From contig NZ_CP025096.1 of the NCBI RefSeq assembly GCF_002831565.1, positions 4,140,501 through 4,204,500 of the forward strand: 64,000 nucleotides of DNA, written 5' to 3'. Positions 34,782 to 44,390 of the stretch are shown here, piece after piece. Numbering within the stretch: the stretch's first letter is position 1; each line of letters starts with the position of its first letter. The position numbers and the translations under genes were made by a program. Below the pieces are notes generated by a model. It was not told the origin of the DNA and searched no databases. It saw nothing but the letters and a program-made list of their open reading frames with translations. The DNA comes from Spirosoma pollinicola. GTDB lineage: Bacteria > Bacteroidota > Bacteroidia > Cytophagales > Spirosomataceae.

Positions 34782-36323
34782 ATGGCCAACCAGCGTCTTC
34801 CTATGCACCTACTCCGTCAGATTCTGCTTCTCCAGCAGCAACAAAAGTCTATCCGGGATATCACCCGTTCGCTAGGGCTGGCTCGCAATACCGTCCGGGG
34901 CTACCTGCGCATGCTCCCCGATCCGGCAACGCTTTCCCTCCCCCAACTCTCCGACCAACAGTTGGATGAGCTGGTACAAAGTCGTCCGCCTGCGCCCTCA
35001 CCCGGCGCCCCTCTACCTATTCTTCAACAACGATTCGCTCAGATTGACCGCGAACTGACCCGACCCGGCGTTACCCGGTATAGTCTTTGGCTGGATTACA
35101 AAACCGAACATCCCGACGGCTATCAGTATACGCAGTTCTGCCACTATTATCAGCTTTGGAGCCAGCGGCAGCAGACCAGCATGCACATGGAGCACAAAGC
35201 GGGCGACAAGCTCTTCGTCGACTTTGCCGGTAAGCGGCTCTCGCTGGTCGACCAGATTACAGGGGAGATCAGGCCGGTCGAGTTCTTCGTGGCCGTGCTG
35301 GGTTGCAGTCAGCTTACCTACGCCCAGGTGGTGGCTACTCAGCGCAAGGAGGACTTCATCACCGCCCTGCAAAACGCCCTACACTACTTCGGGGGCGTAC
35401 CAGCGGCCATCGTGCCCGATAACCTCAAAGCGGCTGTGATTCGCTCGGATCGCTACGAACCGCAGATCAATGAGACGCTGGCTGACTTTGCGCTCCATTA
35501 CCAAACGACGATCCTGCCTGCCCGGAGCGGTAAGCCCCGCGACAAAGCTCTGGTCGAAGGAGCAGTCAACATCCTCTATCGACGCATCTACGCGCCCCTG
35601 CGCAATGAGGTCTTTCATCGACTTGACGATCTCAATGCGGCTATCCGCCCCTTACTCGACGCCCACAATCAAATGCGCTTTCAGAACCGGGGCCATAGTC
35701 GGCAGTCGCAGTTCGAGGAGCGGGAGCGAATGCACTTGATGGGGTTGCCCAACACGGCTTATCTCATCAAACACTACGCGGGGAGCCGGGTTCAGAAAAA
35801 CGGCCACGTATTGCTGTCGGAAGACAAGCATTATTACAGCGTTCCCTACCGCTACATCGGCCAGTGGGTACGGCTGATCTACACGGCCTCAAGCGTCGAA
35901 GTCTACTGCCAGCACCAGCGTATTGCGACTCACCAGCGATTACAGGGACAGTACCGCTACTCGACGCTCAAAGAGCATTTGCCCCCGGCCCATCAGTGGG
36001 TCAGTGACTGGAACCCGGAGACGTTTGTCCGTCGGGCCGACCGCATTGGTCCCCAAACCCGGCAGGCCGTCGAAGCCATCCTAACGAGCCGGGCTCATCC
36101 CGAACAGGCCTACAAGTCGTGCCAGGGTGTACTAAGCCTGGAAAAGAAAGTGGGTAGAGAGCGTCTGGAGCGGGCCTGCCAACGGGCGTTGTGCTACCAG
36201 AGCGTAAGCTACAAAGTCATCCGATCCATCATCGAACGCGGGCTGGATGCCCTCTCCGATGCCAGTCCTGTCAGCTCAGTACCCACCCATGAAAACATCC
36301 GGGGCGCATCAGCCTACCAGTAA
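34782..36323 (+). CDS. istA: IS21 transposase IstA (copy 2)
   Basis: 513 residues, intact. N-terminal HTH (QKSIRDITRSLGLARNTVRGYL), RVE core with DDE residues (DKLFVDFAGKRLSLVD, VPDNLKAAV, KALVEGAVNILYRR) and C-terminal region ending HENIRGASAYQ. It lacks the 16-nt insertion that breaks copy 1 and so serves as the reference for its reading frame. Confidence 0.96.
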   Translation: MANQRLPMHLLRQILLLQQQQKSIRDITRSLGLARNTVRGYLRMLPDPATLSLPQLSDQQLDELVQSRPPAPSPGAPLPILQQRFAQIDRELTRPGVTRYSLWLDYKTEHPDGYQYTQFCHYYQLWSQRQQTSMHMEHKAGDKLFVDFAGKRLSLVDQITGEIRPVEFFVAVLGCSQLTYAQVVATQRKEDFITALQNALHYFGGVPAAIVPDNLKAAVIRSDRYEPQINETLADFALHYQTTILPARSGKPRDKALVEGAVNILYRRIYAPLRNEVFHRLDDLNAAIRPLLDAHNQMRFQNRGHSRQSQFEERERMHLMGLPNTAYLIKHYAGSRVQKNGHVLLSEDKHYYSVPYRYIGQWVRLIYTASSVEVYCQHQRIATHQRLQGQYRYSTLKEHLPPAHQWVSDWNPETFVRRADRIGPQTRQAVEAILTSRAHPEQAYKSCQGVLSLEKKVGRERLERACQRALCYQSVSYKVIRSIIERGLDALSDASPVSSVPTHENIRGASAYQ

Positions 36324-36371
36324 AGCGTAGCCAATCAACACACGTACCAACTACAAAAGGGAATGAAAAGT

Positions 36372-37115
36372 ATGAATAACCAAGCGACACTTGACCGACT
36401 ACGAGACCTTAAACTGGTGGGCATGTATCAGGCCTTCGAGACCCTGCTTCGGCTGCCCCTTCACCAGCAACCGCCTGCCGACGAACTGCTGGCCCAGCTT
36501 ACTGAAGCTGAACATGAGTACCGTCAACACCGACGCACCCAGATGGCCATCCGGGCGGCCCGCTTTCGCTATCAGGCCTCGCTGGAAGAGTTACACTACG
36601 GCCCTGGCCGCAACCTGGATAAGACGCTGGTGCTTCGTTTGGCCGATTGCCGCTTTATCGATCGAGCCGAGAATATTTTTCTGACGGGGTCCACTGGCTG
36701 CGGCAAAAGTTACGTGGCTTCGGCCCTGGGCTATCAGGCCTGTCAGCTGGGGTATCGGGTGGGTTATCACAATCTGATCCGGCTCATACAGCGACTGCAA
36801 CTGGCCAAAGCCGACGGCTCCTACCAGCGGGAGATGAGTCGTCTGGAGCGGCAACACCTGCTCATTCTGGATGACTGGGGTCTGCAACCCCTTGATCAGA
36901 ATGGCCGATTGGCCCTGTTACAGATCATGGAGGACCGGCATGGCAAGGCCGCTACGATCATCACCTCGCAACTGCCGGTGAGTAAATGGCACGACTACAT
37001 CGACGATCCTACCCTGGCCGATGCCATCCTGGACCGGCTGACTCACAAGGCTCACCGGATGGAGTTGAAGGGTGAATCGATGCGACGCAAGCAAAGTCTT
37101 GCGGCTGAGAAATAA
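36372..37115 (+). CDS. istB: IS21 helper ATPase IstB (copy 2)
   Basis: 247 residues from ATG 36372, chosen to match MNNQATLDRL of copy 1; an ATG nine bases earlier is also possible. Walker A GSTGCGKSYVA, Walker B HLLILDDWGL. Follows istA by about 48 bases. Confidence 0.95.
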   Translation: MNNQATLDRLRDLKLVGMYQAFETLLRLPLHQQPPADELLAQLTEAEHEYRQHRRTQMAIRAARFRYQASLEELHYGPGRNLDKTLVLRLADCRFIDRAENIFLTGSTGCGKSYVASALGYQACQLGYRVGYHNLIRLIQRLQLAKADGSYQREMSRLERQHLLILDDWGLQPLDQNGRLALLQIMEDRHGKAATIITSQLPVSKWHDYIDDPTLADAILDRLTHKAHRMELKGESMRRKQSLAAEK

Positions 37116-37182
37116 AGTGTACTAACTTTGAGCGGTTCCTACCCACAGGCGGGGTGGGTCAGTTTGCTCCGAAACGCCTGGG

Positions 37183-38388
37183 TCACTTTGGCCGGAATAC
37201 ATACTGTTTCTGCTGGGCAGTAAAGGACCCCACATTCTTCGTGTAATTAAGACCCCAAACATCCATGACCTTCTGGATGGTTATATTAGAAATTAACACA
37301 TCTCCCTCATCTGAGAAGGATATCCAACCTTTATCGAATAACTTATCCACGTGAGGCGAAAGCAGAAGACCGTTATATTTATCTAACTTCTCCTCATTGG
37401 TACTTATTCGCCAGGGTTTGATATGACTAGCGATGAGCAGTGCTTTGTTTGTAATGCCGGTTAACCGACAAGCCTGTTCAATACCCGATACATTTGTTCG
37501 AAAAATGCCCTGGCCTACTCGGGCTTTGATAAGTTGGTCTTTGACCGTCTGTGGTATAGAAGCCTGATGAATTTGGGCTTCAGCATCAAGGTCTTTAAGG
37601 TCTTGAAAAACCACTTGAAGCTCATCAGTTAAGGTAGCATTCTGCCTACCAATCAGTTGAAGCAACAAACTTGCTAGCCCTGGGCTAATAGCGGCTAGGT
37701 AACAGCCTTGGTTGCCACCACCGGTAGTAGGTCGGATGGGAGAGTGTTTAAGTGGCAGCAAAGGGGCAATAACCGATAAATGGTCTTTAGGCACTAAGGG
37801 CTGAGAAAGACTAGTCCAATCAATCGTCACCAAGTAACCTTCTTTACCCCATTGATAGCCAAGTTCACCAAATTCTTCAGGGCGGTCAGCCAACTGACAT
37901 TCTTTAGTGACTAGGCCGATAGCCTTAATTATTCCACCTGCATACGAAAATACAATATCCTTAGGTTTAGTAAGCCTTAAGTTCTCGTAGCTTAAATTGA
38001 CGTTCCCATTTGACTTTGTCTGGGGTGACCAGAGATAGCCGCCGTTTAGCTCTTTCTTGACGGTCTGTTTATGGTTAACCCACCAATACCGCTTTTGGCT
38101 AGCCTCAATTGATGGAGACAATTTCGAGACGATAGTAAAGCCATTTTCCTGCAAAACACGAAAACACGTTGAGCCAATACCACCAGTGAAATCTTTTGGC
38201 TTAACGGGATGTCCTAAAACGATTTCGGCTGCCAGACCTACGACAGCTTTTGAAGGATATCGCTGGTCCTGAAAAAGGACGTCGTAGTGGGTTGAATAAG
38301 CAAACGCATTTGTCACATTGTTGTCTAATTTGTGAATTGCTTGAAGCAGATGTTCGCGGGTGATGCCATCTAGAAGCGCTTTAATCAT
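37183..38388 (-). CDS. Modification-dependent endonuclease: ScoMcrA-like head, EVE-like, HNH; 3' end cut by IS21
   Basis: 401 residues. Residues 1-80 look like the ScoMcrA-type head domain (YDVLFQDQRYPSKAVVGLAAE, FTGGIGSTCFRVLQENGF). About 95-215 is EVE-like (RYWWVNHKQTVKKELNGGYLWSP, DIVFSYAGGIIKAIGLV), a fold that flips modified cytosines. About 300-385 is HNH (CRLTGITNKALLIASHIKPW, NGLLLSPHVDKLFDKGWISF). This is a type IV restriction design against modified phage DNA. The last six codons and the stop come from the IS21 end at 37201; family members usually end with a short tail here, so a few residues are lost. It may still be active. Confidence 0.8.
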   Translation of the reverse strand: MIKALLDGITREHLLQAIHKLDNNVTNAFAYSTHYDVLFQDQRYPSKAVVGLAAEIVLGHPVKPKDFTGGIGSTCFRVLQENGFTIVSKLSPSIEASQKRYWWVNHKQTVKKELNGGYLWSPQTKSNGNVNLSYENLRLTKPKDIVFSYAGGIIKAIGLVTKECQLADRPEEFGELGYQWGKEGYLVTIDWTSLSQPLVPKDHLSVIAPLLPLKHSPIRPTTGGGNQGCYLAAISPGLASLLLQLIGRQNATLTDELQVVFQDLKDLDAEAQIHQASIPQTVKDQLIKARVGQGIFRTNVSGIEQACRLTGITNKALLIASHIKPWRISTNEEKLDKYNGLLLSPHVDKLFDKGWISFSDEGDVLISNITIQKVMDVWGLNYTKNVGSFTAQQKQYVFRPK

Positions 38389-38658
38389 ATTTGCTGATAT
38401 ATTGTAGCTACACCTAAATGTAAAAAATCTCTTAATAAGTTTAGCCTATTATAGCTAAATACTAAGGGGCCATATATCCTATACCGTTGGTTAGTCAAAT
38501 CAATAGTCCGAAGAGAACCGAGCACAATAAAGAATTGGTTTTAGAGGTTGTCGCAAATCTTAAAAGAACGTTTAACATCTGTAACAAGTAGTAACAAACC
38601 ATCATTTATCGAGTTGATTCCGGCTTGAAGAGGAAAAACGAAAATCCAAGTGAGCAGA

Positions 38659-39057
38659 CTATCGAATCAAGCTTACGAAAGGAGTGTACCGTTCGAACTT
38701 ACCATCGTCGGATATCAGGGTGAGATTATCGGCCAGGGCCGTTGCGATTAACAACCGATCAAAGGGATCACGATGATCTTCATACAGCGGTATCGACTGA
38801 TAAGCGTCTAAGTGATGGGGCAGAATAGGCAGGAGCTGAAAGGCTAACACGCGGGTCATCTCCTGGACGATTTCAGTAGCCGTTCGGGTTGTGTCCAGTT
38901 TGCCAATCTTTTTTTTGATGGAAATTTCGAGCAGCGAAGCGGCACTCACAAACACCTCATTGGTGGTGCTACGAATCAACTCTGCTGCCCGAACGGATAA
39001 TTGGGCGTCAGCTTCCAGTACCCATAATAAGATATGCGTATCGATGAGTAAGCGCAT
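38659..39057 (-). CDS. PIN-domain toxin (VapC type)
   Basis: 132 residues: LIDTHILLWVLEAD with the first Asp, VSAASLLEISIKKKIGKL with Glu, HRDPFDRLLIATALADN with the last Asp residues, and TLISDDGKFERY. VapC-type toxins are RNases. ATG overlaps the antitoxin stop by one base (TAATG). Confidence 0.93.
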   Translation of the reverse strand: MRLLIDTHILLWVLEADAQLSVRAAELIRSTTNEVFVSAASLLEISIKKKIGKLDTTRTATEIVQEMTRVLAFQLLPILPHHLDAYQSIPLYEDHRDPFDRLLIATALADNLTLISDDGKFERYTPFVSLIR

Positions 39058-39272
39058 TATATATACTCTTTCAGATCGTCCAAGGGCTCATTGAAGTCCG
39101 GCGCTAATTTAAAGCTACCCTTCATGGTGCCAAAAGGACGTTCCGTTAACTCCGGTTGATGGAGAGCGACCGGGGGCTTTATAGCTTTATTGGTGGCCGC
39201 CATCTGTCGGATGAAAGCCAACACGGCTTTACCCGTCTCGTCGCGATCATCAATTTCTAATTGATAAATCAT
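39057..39272 (-). CDS. Antitoxin of the PIN toxin (DUF2281-like)
   Basis: 71 residues from the ATG at 39272 (MIYQLEIDDRDETGKAVLAF); the frame opens further upstream. The end KGSFKLAPDFNEPLDDLKEYI resembles the C-terminal toxin-binding tail of DUF2281/VapB-type antitoxins. First gene of the toxin-antitoxin operon. Confidence 0.8.
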   Translation of the reverse strand: MIYQLEIDDRDETGKAVLAFIRQMAATNKAIKPPVALHQPELTERPFGTMKGSFKLAPDFNEPLDDLKEYI

Positions 39273-39481
39273 AGCTACTGTTGGCCTATGCCATTTCAAG
39301 GATACGTCAGCCAAGTTAACACTTTCCTTTAAATACAGAATCAACCCTGTACGGAAAGGACAGTCAGAGAGATCTTATGGCGTTTTACAAGCGGTCGTGG
39401 CTGTTGCACAACTCTGGTTCCCACATCGATTTTTCAGCGTCTGAATAGGCGAATAAGATTTTCTACCATCGTCTGTCCTTC

Positions 39482-41027
39482 TTAGTTGAGAAAAAGCACA
39501 CCAAAGCCCAGACAAGTGTCTTGAGAAGACAATGACCATTCCACCTTTAGGGCTATGGCCTGGCCCAGAGTGGACTTGGTGGTGAACTTCATATACTTCT
39601 TCAGGTTGAAGGCAATAGCCGCCATTAGCATCACTTTGTGAGCCCCAGCCTTACCCCGTACATTCACCTTCCGTAACCCATTGTACTCTACCAGACTACC
39701 TAAGACGGGTTCCACCGTTCGTTGGCGAAGCCGTTTCATGCGTTTGCCCCGCCGACTTTGCTGGCGCTCCAGGGCTCGACGGTAGAAGGGATCATAGGCC
39801 GTTCGGATAATTTGTCGGTATTGGCTCTTGGGCACACAAGTGGCTTTGAGCGGACACTGTTGGCAGGCTTGGTAATCTGCCCGATAGATCTTCAATAAAC
39901 TGGTGTCGGCATAGGTGGCAAAGGTCTTGAAAGGCAATCGCTTGCCGGCTGAACACGTAAAGTGATCCTCCTCAGAATCATAGGAAAAGCCTTCGATCTG
40001 GGGCTTATAGTGGCCGAAGACAGGTATCCAGCCTGTGATTTTCCACCCTTCCAACAAGGCGTAGTTACTACCGTTTGAATAACCGCACCGGCGGCCCGGC
40101 CGTGTCAGCCAATACCTCTTCTAAACGTAGCTCATTGGCGGCCAACCGCTGCTGAAGCTTCACCATAATATCGGGTAAGCACTGGCTATCCCGGCCATCA
40201 GCAAAATCGGCCTGCACATGACTAATGACGCCTTCGGCGGTATCCACTGCCAGGCTACAATGGTAATTGAGTTTGCGGGCTTTGCCGGGCTTGACCGAGA
40301 TACGAGCATCGGGATCGGTAGGGCTATAGTGCGTCTTGTTGCTCAGCAATTGGGCTTTTTCGTGGCTAGCTCCTGAAGTAGGAGGTGCATTCTTCAAGTT
40401 TTGCTGGTGCTTTTTCAACTGTTTCAACTGATGATCGGACGCCGTAATAATCGATCCAGCGTGACGCTTGCTGGGTGGAGGTATCGTGTCCACTACCTGA
40501 TTCTGATCCTCGACCGATTGAACTAGCCTAGGACCGGGTAAATCGGGTTGTTTTTCTAGTAGTCGTTCCATCGACGCATTGGCTTTGACGGGTGCCGAGT
40601 CAATGGCTACTCTACGGCCAGCCACCATGTTATGGGCTACACAGAGGCTGAATACTTTATCGAACACAGCCTCAAAGAGTACCTCCGGATACAGTTGTCG
40701 AGTACGACTCAACGTGGAGTGCCAAGGTAATAGCTCATCAATGTTATAGCCCAGGAAATACAGCATATCCATCCGCATAGAGCAATGCTCGACCAACTTT
40801 CTGTCGGAGGTGATATTCTCCAGACAACCGATGAGCATGAACTTAAAGAATACGACTGGATCAATGGAAGGGTTTCCAGTATGGCCATAGAGCTGTTTCG
40901 TGGCCTCATGGATAAAGGTTAGGTCGAGCGTCTCCTTTAATCGGCGGTAGAAGTTGTGCTTAGGGACGCGGCTGGACAGCTGAAAACAAGTGATGTGCTT
41001 TTCGATATATTCTTTTCTGCCTTGCAT
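39482..41027 (-). pseudogene. IS1182 transposase, frameshifted by 16 nt (copy 1)
   Basis: Frame 1 (41027 to 40068) runs from MQGRKEYIEKHITCFQLSSR to LRLEEVLADT and then reads AGPPVRLFKR-stop. The correct frame resumes as GYSNGSNYALLEGWKITGW and ends at 39482. Removing 40084-40099 gives ADTGYSNGSNY, the usual motif of the family. DDE candidates are AIDSAPVKANASMERL, VQADFADGRDSQ and VEPVLGSLVEY. No other damage is seen, so the copy may be recent or may be expressed through a frame correction. Confidence 0.92.
40084..40099 (+). repeat. 16-nt hairpin mini-insertion in IS1182 copy 1
   Basis: CGCACCGGCGGCCCGG: stem CGC, loop ACCG, stem GCG, tail GCCCGG; the base pair C-G outside the stem extends it. 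It lies in the Gly codon of ADTGYS. The same codon is hit in copy 2 at 48266-48281. Confidence 0.88.
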
Positions 41028-41084
41028 ACCTCAAAATACAGAAAAGTCTCCTTATTTCTCTAGGCAGAGTTGTGCAACAGCCAC

Positions 41085-41387
41085 GTTACCTTTTATGGAC
41101 GTTAAATAAGAAAAATACAAAGTATCGAAAAGGGAAGGGGAAGCGGGCCTTATTTCTACTTTAGCGGAAAAATACCATTTGAGAGCCGTTTAGACAGCTA
41201 TTGACATCTAGTTAGCAACTTTGTTCACCCGTTTAGGGATGTTTATAGATGAACCAAAATAAAATGCCCTTTCGCATGGTTAATAAGTAACAAACGATAG
41301 AAGCCTTTTTACAAGACTGTGAAAGCCGGTAGTTACGGCTCAAAAATGGCCTTGTTCTGACACCTACTTAGCCATACTGACCACTCA
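41085..41387. other. Intergenic, nothing seen
   Basis: No gene or clear repeat. It lies between IS1182 copy 1 and the stop of the PAS kinase. Confidence 0.4.
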
Positions 41388-43835
41388 CTAAGCGGGTAAA
41401 TACACGCAAAACGTGGCGCCCTGGTTCGGCTTACTACTGGCCGTTATGGCTCCGCCATGATTGGTCACTACCTTTTCCACAATAGCTAACCCCACCCCCG
41501 TACCGGCAAACTCATTCTTGCCATGCAAACGCTGGAAAACCTGAAAAATGCGATCCAGGTACTTCTCCTCGAAGCCGATGCCGTTGTCAATCACCTCGAT
41601 CAGGTGATACTGATCGGCATCCCGCGCGGGCTGGGTTGAAGCAGGTAGCTCGCCTCTGGCTAGCAGTCGGGCACGAACCGTAATCTGAGGAATCAGGAAG
41701 GTCCCTACCGAGCTAGTCCGTCGAAATTTAAGGGCGTTGGCCAGCAGATTTTGGAAGAGTTGACTTAACTGCAACGGGTCGCCCTGTACCGTCGGTAGGT
41801 CATCCACCTCAATTTGCGCCCCACTCTCCTCGATAGCTACCGATAAGCTCTCCAAGACCCCGTTGACGACTTCATCGAGCTTCACCGGCTGGGCAACGGC
41901 CTGCGTGGTCGAGATTCGCGAGAAGGCCAGTAAATCTTTGATCAGGACCGACATGCGACTAGCAGCTATTTGCATGCGCTCGAGATAAGTCAGGTCCTCA
42001 CCACTCACCGAACCGGTTAGACGCGTTTTCAGTAGGTCGCCGAATTGCTGAATCTTGCGAAGGGGTTCTTGTAGATCATGTGAAGCAATGTAAGCAAACT
42101 GCTCCAAGTTTTGGTTCGACCGGATTAGATCCGAGTTAGCCCGCTCCAAGGCCTGATTAGCCCCCATAAAGTTTTCGTTCGTCGCCAATAATTCTTCGTT
42201 TGTGGCGGCTAGTTCTTCGGTGCGCTCCTGTACTAGTTGTTCTAGCAACTTCTGCGACTCGCGCTCCAGGGTGACATCCTGGGCCGTACCGGCAATGTGC
42301 ACGGGCTGGCCCTGGTCATCGAAACTCGTTTGACCCCGAGCCCGGATCAGTTGCTGTTTACCGCTGCGGGCATTAATAATGCGATATTCGGACTGGAAGT
42401 GCCCGTTGGACCCCGATTGCTGGGCTCGCTCAATGGCTGCCCGCACCCGCTCCCGATCATCGGGATGAACAATGGCCAGCACTGTTTCGTAGGGCAGATA
42501 CGGCGTCGTTAAGCCAAGCATATCGGCGTGCCGGGAGGAAAGTTGGGTACCACCACTGGCAATGTCCAGCGTCCAGGTACCCAACTCAGCCAGGGCAATG
42601 GCGTTTTGTAAAGCCGCTTCGCTTTCCTCCAGGGCTCGCCGGTCCAGTACTTGCTGGGTCACGTCGACGGCCGTTTCCAGGATGGCATACCGGGTTCCCT
42701 GCTGATCATACAGGGGCTTGAAATCGTAATCAAAGTAAAAGCTTTGTAGCTTTCCATCGATAACTAAATCCGCCTGACCGGCCTTTGAGGAATAGGTCTC
42801 GCCCGTTCTTAACAACTCATCCAGCGTGGTGAGAAAATGTTGATTCTTCAATTCGGGTAAGGCTTCGGCTAGTGGCAGGCCAATAACGCCGGGTCCTTTA
42901 CCCCAGACGGTAATCATCGCTTGGTTGGCCACCTCGATGCGTAGCTCATGGCCCACAAACAAACAGGTCGGCACGGGGGCTTCTTTAATGAGGGCCCGGA
43001 ATTGGGCTTCGCTTTCGGCGAGTTGCTGGCGGGCCAGTACCTGGGGGCTGACGTCGATGGCGGTATTGATGACGCCATAGATCCGGCCGGCTTGATCATA
43101 CAGGGGGTTATAGGCATGGTTGAACCAGACGCGCCTGGGCTGCCCGTTCTGGATCATCTGGGCTACGCTTTCCCAGTGCTGAACCGGTTGGCCCGTATCG
43201 AAGACGTGCTGAAGCTGGGCCAGAAAAGGCTGTTCTGCCAGTTCGGGCATGGCTGCGTGCAGGGTTTTACCCATCACCGAGGCATCTTTCCCCCAGATGG
43301 CCAGCATGGGGGCATTGACCTGCTGAATCAGCATGTGCCGTCCGGTAAAGACCGCCGTAGCCGCTGGGGTGGCCATGACTAAATCCGTAAAGCGGGCCTC
43401 GCTGGCCTGGAGTTGTTGACGGGTCTGGAGTAGTTGGGTCACCTCCTGAGCAGTGCCCGAGAAGCGGTAGGCCTGACCTTGCTCATCAAAAAAAGCCCGT
43501 CCACGGCAGTGGAGCCACCGCAGTTGGCCATCGTCGGCCCCAAGGGTACGAAAATGGACATTATAATGCCCATCGGAGTCCGGATTTAGCGCCCACTGCA
43601 CAGCTTGCTCGACGTGCTGGCGGTCATCGGGGTGCATGTACAGGAGAACTTGATCGTAGGCGACAATGTCATCCTGGTGAAAGCCATAGAGCTGCTTACA
43701 GCACTCATCCTACCAGACGGTTTGGTTGAGGATATCCAGGTCCCAGGTGCCCACCTGGGCAGCCTGCAGGGCGATGCTTAAGCGTTCGTTTTGGGCGCTC
43801 GTATCTAGGTTAGGGGGCGAGGGTTGATCGGTCAT
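41388..43835 (-). pseudogene. Multi-PAS histidine kinase with an in-frame amber codon
   Basis: Full frame from ATG 43835 encodes MTDQPSPPNLDTSAQNERLS, ALQAAQVGTWDLDILNQTVW, then TAG at 43710-43712 (codon 42), then DECCKQLYGFHQDDIVAYDQ and the rest without break. About 815 residues: four PAS/PAC units, a coiled coil, HisKA ([17 protein letters not shown]), N box (NLLANALKF), G boxes (DNGIGF, GTGVGLAI). The stop replaces a Trp expected in TVWWDE. A shorter product from an inner Met near 43637 would lack part of the first PAS. The kinase half closely resembles the protein at 18079. Cytoplasmic. Confidence 0.88.
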
Positions 43836-44390
43836 TGGTTGACTACTGCTGACAGAATAAAGCACAAGTTACGAAGATTAGGTACTTCCATCGAAACGTC
43901 GTGTGCCTGGGCCATTATTTGACGTCTAATGGAACACGAAATGGGCCTGGGCACCGGGCTTGAGTTGCTCATTAATGAGCCTAAAGGGGCAGTCAAAATG
44001 CCAACCGTGGACCGGCCGAAAACGTGGCCTGGTCACCTCACCGCCCTTGCGGGGTTAGTTGAGATGGGTAACTCATTTTATAAAACGCCCGTGGCTGTTG
44101 CACAACTCAATTAGAGTCCTGCTTGTGGTCGATAAAGATTCGATCTGCCAAAATCATGTGTTTCTTAGTGGTCAAGATAGCGCTGATAAGAAGCTAGCAG
44201 TAACCCATTGCCGTCTGGTTAGAGTTGTGCAACAGCCACTAACCTTTATTTGTACCTCCGTTTTTTACTAACTGTCTAACGCTCTTCCTAACATACAGCT
44301 GACGGAATGCCATTTCCTAATTCATCTAAATGCACCAACTGACTTTGTTAATGTTCAACTTCTAGTGGAGAATTGCCATTCAGGCCGGGT
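43836..44390. other. Intergenic holding MITE B
   Basis: Besides MITE B (44091-44239), no gene is recognised. The open frame over 43929-44114 enters the MITE and has no family features. Confidence 0.5.
44091..44239. mobile_element. MITE B, 149 bp, with IS1182 ends
   Basis: Ends GTGGCTGTTGCACAACTC and AGAGTTGTGCAACAGCCAC, the same as IS1182 copy 1 at 39397. No coding capacity. No target duplication. Right flank TAACCTTTATT resembles the flank of IS1182 copy 2. A non-autonomous derivative of that IS. Confidence 0.88.

Larger units (their letters stand above)
34645..37201. mobile_element. IS21-family element, copy 2
   Basis: Ends TGTATTTCGG (34645) and complement of TGTATTCCGG (37201). Several repeats of the type TTTCGGA-CAAACTGACCCACC lie in both ends, as usual for IS21. 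istA and istB are both intact, on the plus strand. No target duplication was found. The right end lies in the 3' end of the EVE-HNH gene. Confidence 0.88.
39397..41084. mobile_element. IS1182-family element, copy 1
   Basis: Ends GTGGCTGTTGCACAACTC and complement (GAGTTGTGCAACAGCCAC), a near-perfect inverted repeat; 1688 bp. One transposase gene on the minus strand, broken by a 16-nt insertion. Flanks (ACAAGCGGTC left, GTTACCTTTTAT right) resemble those of the other members in this window. Confidence 0.9.

Noticed and set aside
43929-44114. Open frame before MITE B
   Set aside because: It runs into the MITE end and shows no recognisable protein features.
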